A stretch of DNA of 64,000 nt, taken from Enchytraeus crypticus (Eukaryota; Annelida; Clitellata; Enchytraeida; Enchytraeidae). Location: NCBI GenBank assembly GCA_905160935.1, contig CAJHZI010000459.1, positions 580,001 through 644,000 of the forward strand. Direction: 5' to 3'. Below the pieces are notes generated by a model. The model had not been told where the DNA came from. It did not search any database and saw only the letters and a list, made by a program, of their open reading frames with translations. The translations under genes were made by a program, and so were the position numbers. Of the stretch, positions 42,762 through 53,369 are shown piece after piece (position 1 is the stretch's first letter; each line of letters opens with the position of its first letter).

Positions 42762-45342
42762 TGTATGTATGTATGTATGTATGTATGTATGTATGTATGT
42801 ATGTATGTATGTATGTATGTATGTATGTATGTATGTATGTATAGGTATGTATGTACCTACGTAGGTACGTACGCACATACATATATAGGTACGTACGTGC
42901 GTACGTATGTATGTATGTATGTATGTATGCATGTATGAGAGTGTGTATATGTGTGTGCTATATGTTACTTCTTAATATCATATATACCCCCAAATAAATT
43001 AGTGTAATTTAGCTTCAGTTTTCATTACTTCGTATTCAAGCATAAAGTTAGGATTTTTGAAGTTAAACATATTTTAATATAGTATTTTATGAAATTGCTA
43101 CCTTTTTATACAAAGTGAAAATTATCATTACACAATATCCTTGCATTGATAAGGTTTTCGTTATCTTGTGTAATCATTGTTAAAATCAAGAAATTAATTC
43201 TAAATTTGACTCTAATTTCATGTACATGAACAGTGAACATGTATACGAACATGTTCATGGTAACTGAGGTGAACGTTATTCCAGGATTTCTATAATTGTA
43301 CTTATATGTATGATCAACTTACTCTGTTTAGGTTTTACTATTTCATCAGACGTCCAACTTGACAAACCCATTGCATCACAAGTAATGTATGACTGATCTT
43401 GCATAATCGATGCGTTTAAAATTATGTCAGAATTCAATTTAGAAACTTTTCCCGCTCTTGATGTATAACTAGTAGAATATGGCTGAAGAAATAACTCGCT
43501 CACATCTTTCTCGCCGTGTCGTAGAGACCAGTTAAGCTCAGGTGACGTGAAGCCTCTGTAGGTCAGACTGCAGTTAATTGTTATCAGACCTGTAACTGCG
43601 CTCTCTGGTGACTCTTGAGTGAAGTTACTTTCTTGATGGCAAAATATCTCATTCGCTGATTAAAAGAAACAACATTTACTATTATTATGGGTGTACACTT
43701 AGAATTTTCAATAATGAAATAATGATGAAGTGAATGGAGACCTTTGGAAAATTAAGAAACAAGTTGAATTATTGAAAAAATTGAGACAAACTGCTGAAGA
43801 AAATAAGTTATCCTATTTATTATGCAGACACAAATTCGTACAATTAAATTATTATCGCAATTTTTTCTTTGACTTTTTGTTCCTTGTCAACTACTGCTTT
43901 TGAACTTACAAAATCTACATCATTCGTAGAATGCCTACAAATATCTACTCAACGTAGGCAAGGCACTTAAGGAATATAGGGCCTTTCCAATTAGCAGCAA
44001 GACGCCGTTAGCAACCTAGTAAGCGGCACTAATGACTTCTAGAACTTCATTTAATCACAGCTTGAATCATGTTATATCTCTTGGTCTTGGTCTCGAGGGG
44101 TCATAACCTGGTCTTGCCTTTGTCTCAGAGTGTTGGTCTTGAATACAAATCTGGATAAATTATGAGAGATAATTTGAATTCAAAATCAAAAAGAGCATCC
44201 ATTTTTTGTAAATTCCATTCAGTATAGAACCGTGAAAAATACATTATGATAGTGTATGAGCAGCATAAGTATCAGACATCAAAATATCTCCTTTCTTAAA
44301 TCAGTTATATATATTCTAAACTAAGTCAAATTAAATCATTTAACTATTCACAACTCTTGGCTTAAAATGCATTGTTAGTATTTGCGTTACTGTGTCTTTA
44401 TCATCTCGTATAAATGTAATGTAGTGTAATCATTATCGTATGAAACCAACCTGCGGCTGTTAGATTTTTTAAATAAACACAAGATTTAGTATATGTTTAC
44501 ATCAAGCTCAGTGGGAGGGCTCAATCATTTTAATTACCATTTAAACGCACTTCTTTCGTGGATAAGATTTTATCAGTAAAATATCGTATGACTGTTATGA
44601 TATAGTACCTTGCACTTAATGATATTATTGAACTTTTAATTTGCTTTTTGTTCCATTTATGTTTGCACGTTTTCATCGGCATGTCAGATTTCAAGTAATA
44701 AACGATTATATTAAACAAAGTTTGCCCTATAAAGTTTAATGCGCCATATTTCTAATATTTGATTATACTAGATTTATATAATTTTTGCATTTAAAATTAA
44801 GCCATAATATGGCGCTTTCTAAATTTGAATTTGTATGACGTAAGGAAGCAAATGACCTCTCTACGTACATGTAGATCATCTATGAATTCTAGTAGGGAAC
44901 GCCCACATTTAGCGCAAGCCGACATACATATAGATTAAATTAAATTTAAATCGGCTTCAAAGAATCTTTGCTCTTCAATATTTTTGTAAAACTTGTTGTT
45001 GTATATGAATCAGTACAAATATCTTACCTAGAACAGTGAGATAAACACTCTTGTACTGTTCTACGTCGTAACCAAATCCCATCTCATCATAACACGTGTA
45101 CTCTCCAGCGTCTTCATACGTCACGTTCTTAATTATCAGGTTGTAGCGCTCCACTGTGAACAGACCACGAAACTGAGGTTGTAGTACACCGCTACCAATG
45201 TAGACATCCTCTTCTCTGTCAGACCCTACTGTCAGTCTCGACCATTTCACAGGGTCTGGTAGATCTGTGCTGCACTTCAACTCTACTCGAGATCCCACCA
45301 CTGCAAAACCGTCTTCTGGTTTTTCAATAAGTGACCCAAAAG
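40452..45342 (-). CDS. Ig receptor gene 2: V-type Ig membrane protein with duplicated tail exons
   Basis: Exons on the minus strand: 45028-45342 (V-type Ig), 43323-43655 (second Ig), 41808-41891 (transmembrane), 41246-41452 (tail 1), and 40542-40774 or 40452-40774 (tail 2, spliced or terminal). All junctions up to tail 2 are phase 1. The signal-peptide exon was not found upstream of 45342. The V exon is about 87% identical in protein to that of Ig gene 1, whereas the second Ig exon is unrelated to gene 1 exons 3-4. The tails are Ser/Thr/Asp-rich, without an obvious ITIM or ITAM. A single-pass surface receptor is well supported; its ligand is unknown. Tail 2 may splice on towards exons at 35.2 kb. 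Confidence 0.78.
40542..40774 (-). CDS. Ig gene 2 cytoplasmic tail exon 2
   Basis: Acceptor ACCTGAAA complement (TTTCAG) at 40775-40780, phase-1 start. It encodes NSKPESPDKYRTVEVRDNGE and ends NVEPDE at the donor GAG|GTAGGA in phase 0. If not spliced, it reads on to a stop at 40452-40454 (about 30 further codons) and would be terminal. Confidence 0.7.
40985..41072 (+). mobile_element. LINE-Y 3' tail fragment in Ig gene 2 intron
   Basis: GGCAGAGAAGAGTGGAGGCG, TATGTACCATGGACCTACC and GTGCACTAAGAGAGAG, then (AAT)n. Confidence 0.8.
41246..41452 (-). CDS. Ig gene 2 cytoplasmic tail exon 1
   Basis: 207 bp, phase 1-1, acceptor TTTTTTTCAG, donor G|GTAGGT. Begins KSLCNIKTRTKSADENPKVK and ends HVAVLETNVDS. 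It is homologous to tail exon 2 with shared flanking introns. Confidence 0.78.
41808..41891 (-). CDS. Ig gene 2 transmembrane exon
   Basis: 84 bp, phase 1-1, acceptor TTGTGACAG, donor G|GTAAGT. It encodes WIWIAIGSLVVIFAAVVIFF, a single membrane span. Confidence 0.88.
42015..42112 (-). ncRNA. tRNA-like sequence (SINE head or tRNA pseudogene)
   Basis: On the minus strand, GCCTCGGTGGCTTAGTGGTG holds a box A (TGGCTTAGTGG), with box B GGTTCGACTA about 35 nt on, and 3' sequence CGAGGC that can pair with GCCTCG as an acceptor stem. I cannot assign an anticodon confidently. It lies in a Ig gene 2 intron and is single-copy here. Confidence 0.4.
42155..42935. repeat. (GTAT)n tetranucleotide array with higher-order duplication
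   Basis: Nearly 800 bp of ATGT/GTAT repeats in an Ig gene 2 intron. The non-repetitive island GTACCTACGTAGGTACGTAC with ATACATATATAGGTACGTAC occurs twice, at about 42555-42615 and 42850-42905, so a unit of about 295 bp was itself duplicated. The islands contain the perfect palindrome TACCTACGTAGGTA. Confidence 0.95.
42936..43322. other. Ig gene 2 intron, unassigned
   Basis: Nothing recognised apart from TTCATGTACATGAA-like palindromic words near 43220-43255. Confidence 0.4.
43323..43655 (-). CDS. Ig gene 2 second Ig-like exon
   Basis: Acceptor TTTTAATCAG, donor A|GTAAGT, 333 bp, phase 1-1. INCSLTYRG (B strand), LNWSLRHG (core Trp) and SYITCDAMG (F strand) outline a C2-like Ig domain. It has sequons and no similarity to Ig gene 1 exons 3 and 4 that I can see. 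Confidence 0.82.
43656..45027. other. Ig gene 2 intron between V and second Ig exons
   Basis: About 1.4 kb. I see no additional exon with Ig signatures and no clear repeat, so the extra ectodomain module of Ig gene 1 seems to have no counterpart here. Confidence 0.4.
45028..45342 (-). CDS. Ig gene 2 V-type Ig exon
   Basis: Acceptor CTGCTTTCAG, donor G|GTAAGA, 315 bp, phase 1-1. B-strand Cys in VELKCSTD, Trp in VKWSRL, and DAGEYTCYDE. Same length and splice sites as 14129-14443. Confidence 0.9.
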
Positions 45343-45979
45343 CTGAAAGCAGAAAATATTAATCGATAGATATATATTTATAGATAGATATGGCATATAT
45401 TTATATGTGTAAAAATTAAGCTTTATCCAATATCTACCATCAGGCTGTGTGACAAATGCACTAAGAACCTACATTTTTCAAAGGTTTTTATTAATTTTTA
45501 TAAATTATTCTATATAAAAAATTATTTTATTTTACTTATTTTTATTTTCATAAGCCTACCGATGATATTATCTTAATTTACTCTCGAGTGTTTTCCGTTC
45601 GTATCTTTTAACGAATGCACGCCTGCATTTAAAATAATTTCAAACCTATATTGCTGTTTTGATTAAGTTTGAAATTGATAATTGTATATTATTGAAACAT
45701 ACATTTATTGAAACACCAATGACGATCATCATCAACATTTGCGTAAAATATCTAACATATCGTAACATGCTTTAGGTATGTTGTAAATAGCATTTTGGCA
45801 TAGATATGAATTCATTTTTGACGTACTAGCTGTAATAGTGCAATAATGTTCATGGCAAACAAGTTAGAATAGTAAATATATCGTTAATAGAGATGGCAGC
45901 AAAAAACATAGTATTTAAATGCAAGTTCTTAATTATCGCAATATCTCTCTCTCGCCCTCTAGTGTTGGAGCTTCATTAG

Positions 45980-46265
45980 AACCTAGCCAAGTGGCAGGTT
46001 CCAATTAAACGACATAGTCATACTCAAAGTCTGCTTTCACTTTCTTTCCAGAGAACTCTTTAGTTCAAAATTTAATTACTTCACAGAAGGTAATGCTTTG
46101 AGAATATATTATATAGATTACTGCTTGGAAAATATGACTTTTGTGGTTATTTTCTTTTGCATTTCTCGGTTTTTGCTTATTCGCTTCTTATGACACGTGC
46201 AGATAACGGTTGGTTTAATTATCAGTGTCCCTGACACCACAACACGGGAAGCCATATTACATACT
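45980..46265 (-). repeat. Repeat family R, inverted copy
   Basis: GTGGCAGGTTCCAATTAAAC, AGTCTGCTTTCACTTTC, CACAGAAGGTAATGCTTTG and CGGGAAGCCATAT match the inverted R consensus. Confidence 0.6.
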
Positions 46266-46611
46266 TTATCAATACTACATAACGTTTAATGTAGATTTGA
46301 AAAATTAGAAAGTGTTAACAGATGTCACATAATCAGGATAAGTATTAATTACAAGTTCAAAGTTTCTTGCTGAATTTTCTTCTAGAATTTAAATTTTAGA
46401 ATCTGATTGAAAACAGAAAAACCTTTAAGAGCTACGATTAAATATAAGTAGCAGTCTCCAATTAGATCATTAAATATAAAAACTATGATGACACTTTTGA
46501 CAAGGCTAACATAGCACACTTTCCTAGTTTAAAGTTTTCCGGATCAGCCATTATTTCTATAGTGTTTTAGTACGGAATTTATATTCCCTGGTAGTACTGT
46601 AAAAGCCATAA

Positions 46612-46737
46612 AGTCGATGTTAACGTCAGTTGCATATCCTGAAAGTGATATTTTTGTCGGATGATGCCCGGATTTGAACCAACATATACTGATTCGCGAT
46701 CGGATATCATACCGAAATCGTCACTAGCTCCAGTCTA
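46612..46737 (-). mobile_element. SINE-A copy, diverged
   Basis: GTTAACGTCAGTT tail, box B complement GGATTTGAACC and GCTCCAG head, with many substitutions. Confidence 0.75.
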
Positions 46738-47435
46738 GTCCGATAATATTTTTATTGTCTCCGAAAAGATATATTGCTTTCTTATCAAATTATATTAGCC
46801 AACTAAGGTGTAGTACAAAATAGCACTCTGAGGTTGATTAACCAGTGCTTTTCAGTCTTCTGATATGACACGCGCTTTAAGGTCAAAAGTTGCTAACAGT
46901 TGTTCCATTACGCGTTTGTCGAGTCAAACGTAATCCCTCTTTCAGTAATTGTGCATTAAACGTATGTGTAACTTACAATTAGAAGAAGTAGGTTTAAAAG
47001 TATTATTTTACTTTGTGAGAAATTTTTTTTTTCTTTTCTGTAGAGTAATTAAACAGATGATCAAAAAAATTGAAAAATTACGAGGTTTCAGAAATCCCAT
47101 GTTGCTAAAGCCTTCTCTAATTACGCCCTAGCACCAAATATCCCATTAAAACTTCAAGCGTCGCTATTGTAGAAGTAACTTAGGAGAATGAGTCACCGTG
47201 TTTAGAAAGTTAAAACCAAATGAAGACAGTTCATGAAATACGTAAGTGCTTGATACTGAACCAACAAAAATTCTGAACAAAAGACAAACAAAATTTATTA
47301 CTTTATTTATGCTAATAGCATTGTGCTGACCCCACACTTGCTGCAGATTTGCCCCTTCTGCGCAGTACTAACTGTGTCAATTAATTATATTAATTATGCT
47401 TATTGTATCTAATTGACTACAGAGATACAGAATTA
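46738..47435. other. Unassigned stretch
   Basis: No exon, signal-peptide candidate or repeat that I could support, although the missing exon 1 of Ig gene 2 should lie somewhere between 45.4 and about 50 kb. Confidence 0.35.
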
Positions 47436-47439
47436 AGCG

Positions 47440-47570
47440 GATGGCTTGTTGGTAAGTTGACAGGCAATGGATCAGTAGGTGAGTGATTCAACTACAGTGC
47501 TCTCACCCAGTTACTGACAACTGGAGCAGAAATCTGGCGTAAAGCTTGTCTTTAACTATTTTAATGTTGA
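47440..47570 (+). mobile_element. SINE-C copy
   Basis: GGCAATGGATCAGTAGGTGA, GTGATTCAACTAC (box-B-like) and GTGCTCTCACC match 61480-61600. Probably another tRNA-derived SINE. Confidence 0.55.
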
Positions 47571-48690
47571 TGTCGACGAAGCGTTTGGTGAAGGAACGCC
47601 TTGTGTCGATGAGTGCACACAGGAGTACCGTGTTACATCAAAAACGACTTGGTGTCAAAAGAAGGCGTAAGAGAAGTAGACAAGAGAGACAAAGAAGAAA
47701 TGGAATAGTTTGGCGTTGAAGGTCATCATGAACGGTTGCTGTAGATGATCATAGACAGCTTGGTGCTGAGAATAGTCTTAGAGAGATCCAGGCAGGAGAG
47801 AGACAAAGAGAACCATGATCATTTATTTTGTTACTGAATGAAAATATACTCAAAGTGCATACAACTAGACAGATCTTCATCCACTTCAGATCAGTGTTAA
47901 AGATCGACAATCACCTTTAGGTACCAAAGTAGGACAAGCAGCTGGGATTACAAGATTGTATTGGACAGTATGGAAAATGGAAAACATGTTGGAAAACACG
48001 GTGCTGCAGATCATCAAGGACAACCTGATTCTGAAGATCTTCATAGGCCTCACAATGCTGACTACTTATTAATTATTACACTACATAATTCCAAATAGCA
48101 TCATTAACAAAGCATTCTTATTGTTATCACGAATGGCAGGGTGCTAGTGATCAAATTGAGCGTCTCGGTGCTCAAGCACATCATGGACAGTGCAATACAG
48201 TAGAGCATCAAGGAAGAATTTATGCTATCACTGTACTTTTGATGATCAAGAAATATGGAGTGTTCTGAAGGTTCTGAAGAGAATAACAATAGTAACAGGC
48301 AGAGTGTTGCAAGCAGTTGGAAAATAAACAGTGAATCCTCTGGCGAACATCTTCATTCTTGTTCGTGGTATATGAAGAATTACAGCATCTACAGTTAGGA
48401 GTGCGTTACGACCTGATAGAGTAGAGACAGATACGCAAGCGTAATTAAATATTTTTGAGCCTGATGATTATGTAAACGATAGACAAACGTTTGTTTCTAA
48501 TGTTTGTGGAATGAGTACACAATATAGTTCACATAAAACTGGAGTGTTATGAGCTTGTCCCCAGATGAAGTAAGCCGTACTGCAGCATTCTGAACTTTTA
48601 GTGATCTATTCAATTGACCTTGCCCAAATTTAGAAAAACTTTTACAGTAATCTAATCCAGTCTACTGCTTAAAAATGCTTTCATTTGAAT
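47571..48690. other. Unassigned, with weak periodic GAAGATCATCA words
   Basis: Words such as GGTGCTGCAGATCATCAAGG and CTGAAGATCTTCATAGG recur irregularly. They faintly resemble the HEHQ-encoding stretch at 39085-39160. No sustained open frame. Confidence 0.3.
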
Positions 48691-48699
48691 ATAGACCGT

Positions 48700-49010
48700 T
48701 GGTTGAAAGAGAAACAACTTGTGCTCTGCGAAGTGGCAGGTCCAAGATATTCGTACTCATATGCTACTTTCACTCTCCGCAAAGAGCACTCCATCGATTA
48801 ATTAGTTATTCCTTTCACAAATGGCTATGCCTTATCAATACCTTAATGTATCCTACAACTGGAGAAAAGTATGGTTTCAGAGGTTGCTTCTAATTGCTTT
48901 CCTCAGAGCTTGCTCAGTTGCCTCTAACTGCAAGTGCTCTTTTACTGTTGTTCTATCATTCAGTGTCCCGGACGCAACAAGGGAAATACGAAACAGTCTA
49001 GACTTCCTAT
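48700..49010 (-). repeat. Repeat family R, inverted copy
   Basis: GAAGTGGCAGGTCCAAGATA, CTACTTTCACTCTCCG, ATGCCTTATC and AGTGTCCCGGACGC match inverted R or its LINE-tail part. Confidence 0.55.
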
Positions 49011-49735
49011 AGTGCTTATGATATTATCGTTTGTCAATTTAGTCCTTTTTACAATGCTATTAATCCAATTTATCCATCCTATCTAGCATTTGTGTTCCTA
49101 AGCTTTTCGGTTCTTTTGATTTTTAGATACTAAACTGATTTGAGAGCAACTCTCCTTCCACTCCTCGTTTTCTCATCCAATTTAATGAATCTTCATCTTA
49201 TTACTCTCCATTCCTTCTTTACTCTAAAATTGACCGTTTTTGCTAATATAAAATGTCTGCAGTTCAAAATTTTGACTAGCGATGACATTAATTAACGATT
49301 CTTCTTTCGCGGGTGGCGCTGCCCATTAAAAAGAGAAGTAAAACAGTTCCAGATGTTCCATATCTACTAAAAACTATGGCTCTATTTGGGCACAGTTCTT
49401 GACCCCACTAACTAACTATTCAAAATTTTAAATAACGACCTATTAAAAGTTATTGAATTATAGATAATTAACTAAGTTTTCCGATCAGTAAAGTCCATTA
49501 GAAAGTTTTTAGCCTGGACCTAACGTAAATCAGTCCTAAATACAAAATAACTAACATAAAATTTAATACTCAAATTTTCATGATTCGCATACAGGCTTAG
49601 GTTTGGTCTATTGTGTAGTGCTGTGCTTGAGCGAGCAACTACACATTCGGTCTTTGTAGCCTACATTAATGATGACTAATGCAACTATAATGATGCCTTG
49701 TATCTCTTTTATTTGAGCTATTATATTTTCACTTC
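49011..49735. other. Unassigned stretch
   Basis: Nothing recognised. Confidence 0.35.
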
Positions 49736-49737
49736 AA

Positions 49738-49808
<71 letters not shown>

Positions 49809-49835
49809 GGAGAAAGAAAGAGAGAAAGAGGGAGG
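49738..49835. repeat. (TA)n followed by (GA)n
   Basis: Compound microsatellite: about 48 bp of TA, then GAGAGAGA with GAAA variants. Confidence 0.93.
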
Positions 49836-50296
49836 GCAGATATAGAAACCTGTTAGCCTATATATGTAGGCTATATATAGACTTTATTTCACAAATACAT
49901 GGTAGATTCAAACAAATATAAAAAGAAAAGTAAACGAAAAGATATAAGACTTAGCATACGTACAGATTTTCACTGAACTGCTTATACGGTAAATGTACTA
50001 CAGTATATTAACCCTATTGTACCCAATTTATTTTTCGTCATCGAATTTATCTAATAGAGTGAACTATACTGCATATAAGTCGCATGGGTCATAGCTTTAT
50101 TTTAGACGGAAACAGTTGAAACAATTATAAAACAATTATTTGTATAATTTTGAATTATTACATATTGTAGATTTTAATATATGCAGATAATTACACTTTT
50201 ACCCTCCCTTAGATGCCGCTCCATCAAGTAAAGCTTCATCATTAGTCATCGTCATTAGTTACATTATCATTACATCATTATAACATCCTCATTAGT
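49836..50296. other. LINE-tail-like and unassigned DNA
   Basis: GACTTTATTTCACAAATACA near 49880 resembles an inverted LINE 3' end. The rest is unassigned. Confidence 0.35.
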
Positions 50297-50297
50297 C

Positions 50298-50352
<55 letters not shown>
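50297..50352. repeat. (TA)n microsatellite
   Basis: Uninterrupted TA tract. Confidence 0.95.
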
Positions 50353-50355
<3 letters not shown>

Positions 50356-50607
50356 ATCCCCATTTGACTCAGCGTTCTGACAGACTGACTCAGTGACTGA
50401 CTGGCTGCTGGGTGAACTGACAGTTCTGTTGCACGATTGTTGATGTTTTTGATTAATTTACTTTGGCTCAGATTCTCTTTTAACAAAATTTTATTGCAGT
50501 GGAGTGTAGAAAATTCCACTCCGAGCCTTCCACCCTCCTGTAAAATTATCTCTAAATTGACTGCTACCAAATCATTAAAACTACTATATAAAACATTAGA
50601 TTTCCCC

Positions 50608-50995
50608 GTGTTGTGATCGGGTGTGGTTGGACCACTGCAGAATTGGTCAACCGCAAACAATCTGCCGCGTGTACGTAAGAGGCGACTAAAGGCAGGAGCT
50701 GAGGATGGCAAGAGGGGGCCCACCTCACCATTAAATATTTTCCCCCAGGATTAAATGGCAATTAAACCACCTAACTGAGGAAGGCAACGGGAAACCACCT
50801 CAGAAGCCATATTTTTCCCAAGCTATAGGCTACATAAGGTATGGATAAGACATAGACTTTGTGAAGGGTCTTGTTAGGGACTTGTTGACTTAAGGGACTT
50901 GTTGATTTAAGGAGTGCTATTATGGAGTGAGAAAGCAGACTTTGAGTATGAATATGTGCCTTGAACCTGTCACTTGGCAGTGCACTGATGAAGAT
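50608..50995 (+). repeat. Repeat family R, copy 2 (nearly full)
   Basis: Aligns with 7128-7500 along its whole length. It carries a small internal duplication (GGGACTTGTTGACTTAAGG then GACTTGTTGATTTAAGG) not present in copy 1. Confidence 0.8.
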
Positions 50996-51440
50996 TGCAG
51001 TGTAAGCCTTGGCAGGTTCTAAAAGATTTATGCAATTCGGGCTTTAAGGGGATTATGCTCACATATAATTTCAAGAGTTTCGGTGGAGAGGCAGCGCCTC
51101 TAACACATGTTCCTTCGCCTCTTAGCAGATACAAACATCGCTTAATCATATGGGTTATATAAAATAAAAGCTCTATTGTAGTAAATGTTATATCGAGTTG
51201 CCTCAGACTCCATACATGTATAGTATATGACAGTACACTATACTATAGTACCTACTACAGCATAGCATATTTTCATTCAGTATACATACTGTATATGTCC
51301 TCAAGTGAAACTTCTCATGTTGTTAATCACTAAGTAGCTTGAGAAAGTTTGAATTCATTTCAAATTTAAACCAGAGAAACTACTGAAGAGGTTTTAAGAC
51401 CGTTGACAATAGAACCTTTTTCAATAGAATGGCTTTAAAA
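50996..51440. other. Unassigned stretch
   Basis: Contains TAGTATATGACAGTACACTATACTA-like partial palindromes (about 51220-51250). No gene seen. Confidence 0.35.
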
Positions 51441-52329
51441 TAAACCCATTAATGCCTACGATCCCATATATGAGACGCTAGCAAAACCCATGCGAAGAGT
51501 AACCAATTCAATTGCTTTTGTCAAAGCAATTATACAGCAATGTTGTAGGATATTATTAAAGACACTTAATCAATAAAAGACGAAATTATATGTTTCCTCG
51601 CTCCAGGTCTAAGACATAAATTCTCCATCTTGTTCTCATTTTGCAAACAATGATATTAGTAAAATAAAATAGCTAAGATTTATTATTTGGAAACCTAATC
51701 CTAAAATAGTTTTTGCTGATAGTTATACTCCTATATGTCCTTAGAAATGTGTGAATTATGAAAATATCGTAGGCTTAAATTTTCCATAAAAATTTGTTAC
51801 ACTTTCGTGCGTCCCATTTATGGGATCGTAGGCACGAATACACACGGTTTGACATATCATTATAAATCTTTTGCTATCTTCTAGATTTCGAAACGTTTTC
51901 AGTATATGCTACTATATCACACAGAAATAGTATTTTTTTGCTTCACTATGAATTATTATCAAGCGACAATATGTCTGTTCAATAAGATATTATAGTCTGT
52001 CGTGTATAAGTGTATTACAGCACGGATGCATACAGTGTATATGTGATAGCAGAAATTCCACAACTGATGGTATAATTACTCTACTATGACAACCTGCTTA
52101 CCTCTCTAGAGCTTATAGTTGAACTCTCTACAACAGGTATTGATATTATAGTGGAATTCGTGCAACAGGAACCATTCGCGTAAACCACGATTCCAAATGT
52201 CCCCTGACCAAACTCAAAAATATGAAAGAACTGAGCGTGGGTATTTTGAAAGTCTTTGGGATGAGAAGTCAAAAATTTTATTTTTTGTTGGATTGATAGT
52301 TCTGCTTTCATAAATTTTCACCTTGAATT

Positions 52330-53100
52330 TCCATTGCGCAGGCTACTTGCTAATCGACTTGGAAATATCAAGCGTTGATCTACATGTAGCGTGAAAGAGC
52401 GCGTGTTTGAGGTGCAGCAAACATACTTGTGCTTGGCGTACTGGCATGGAATGAGAGGCAATGACCAAATTTATCAAAATATATCAGCCTATACACATCA
52501 GCATACCATGTAATAAATGATGATGGTCACTCTTCACATAAATGTTGATCGGATGTCGCTATGCAGAATGCACGACTCTCCAAAACAAGTCACCAGAAAT
52601 ACTAGATAAACAATTGAATTTGCTGCAATTTTGGTGAAATGTGTATCAAATGTATTTGCTACGGTACACATTTCGATGAAGCTTGGGCAGACCACTGTGT
52701 ATTAAGTCTCTCTGGATCGCCGTGTTCTTGCCGATGTATATTTTGATCATCAAGATCATTACACAGACCACAGCAAAACATGACTGCATAGTGAAGCTGT
52801 AGAGGAAAGTCTAAATACAAATGCTAGAAATGCAACGTAGGCCTGTGTATTGCAAACTAATGTAGTGTATGGTCTAACAAATGACTTTGATGGACAAATG
52901 TAGGTTTGTACTCAAGGCCATTGTCATTTATAAGATTCCTGGCATAGGAAGTGGCAATTAATATATCAGACAGGCAATCTCTACATCTGGCAGTCACGAC
53001 TAAGACTGATTACTACTAATAACTCTCTACAAGAACGGATGTAACAAAACTGGTATTCTCAAAGCTGAACCTGTCAATCACTAGGCCGGTTTATGATGTA
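52330..53100. other. Interior of the piggyBac-like interval, unassigned
   Basis: A 75-codon minus frame at 52084-52311 ends near a possible donor GTAAGC but has no recognisable motif. The rest shows nothing. Confidence 0.3.
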
Positions 53101-53102
53101 GT

Positions 53103-53330
53103 CGTTTATCATAAGGAAAGATTTATAGTTAATCGTTTATCATAAGGAAAGATTTATAGTTAATCGTTTATCATAAGGAAAGATTTATAGTTAATCATTT
53201 ATCATAAGGAAAGATTTATAGTTAATCATTTATCATAAGGAAAGATTTATAGTTAAACATTTATCATAAGGAAAGATTTATAGTTAAACATTTATCATAA
53301 GGAAAGATTTATAGTTAATCATTTATCATG
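53103..53330. repeat. 31-bp minisatellite
   Basis: Seven full units of ATCATTTATCATAAGGAAAG plus ATTTATAGTTA, with ATCG/ATCA/AACA variants at the first positions. The variants are ordered along the array. Confidence 0.95.
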
Positions 53331-53369
53331 AAGCAGAACTCTAATATCTCAAGTATGAAGAAATATTAC

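Noticed and set aside
42118-42932. Open frames up to 254 codons of YIHT or MYVC repeats
   Set aside because: They are translations of the GTAT tetranucleotide array; the repeat explains them entirely.
46949-47131. Candidate for the missing signal-peptide exon of Ig gene 2
   Set aside because: It is on the plus strand. No minus-strand ATG with a hydrophobic run ending in a phase-1 GTAAG donor was found in 45.4-50 kb, so exon 1 remains unidentified.
52084-52311. 75-codon minus-strand frame ending at a possible donor GTAAGC
   Set aside because: No recognised motif, no acceptor partner, and it lies in a transposon-like interval; not enough to call an exon.
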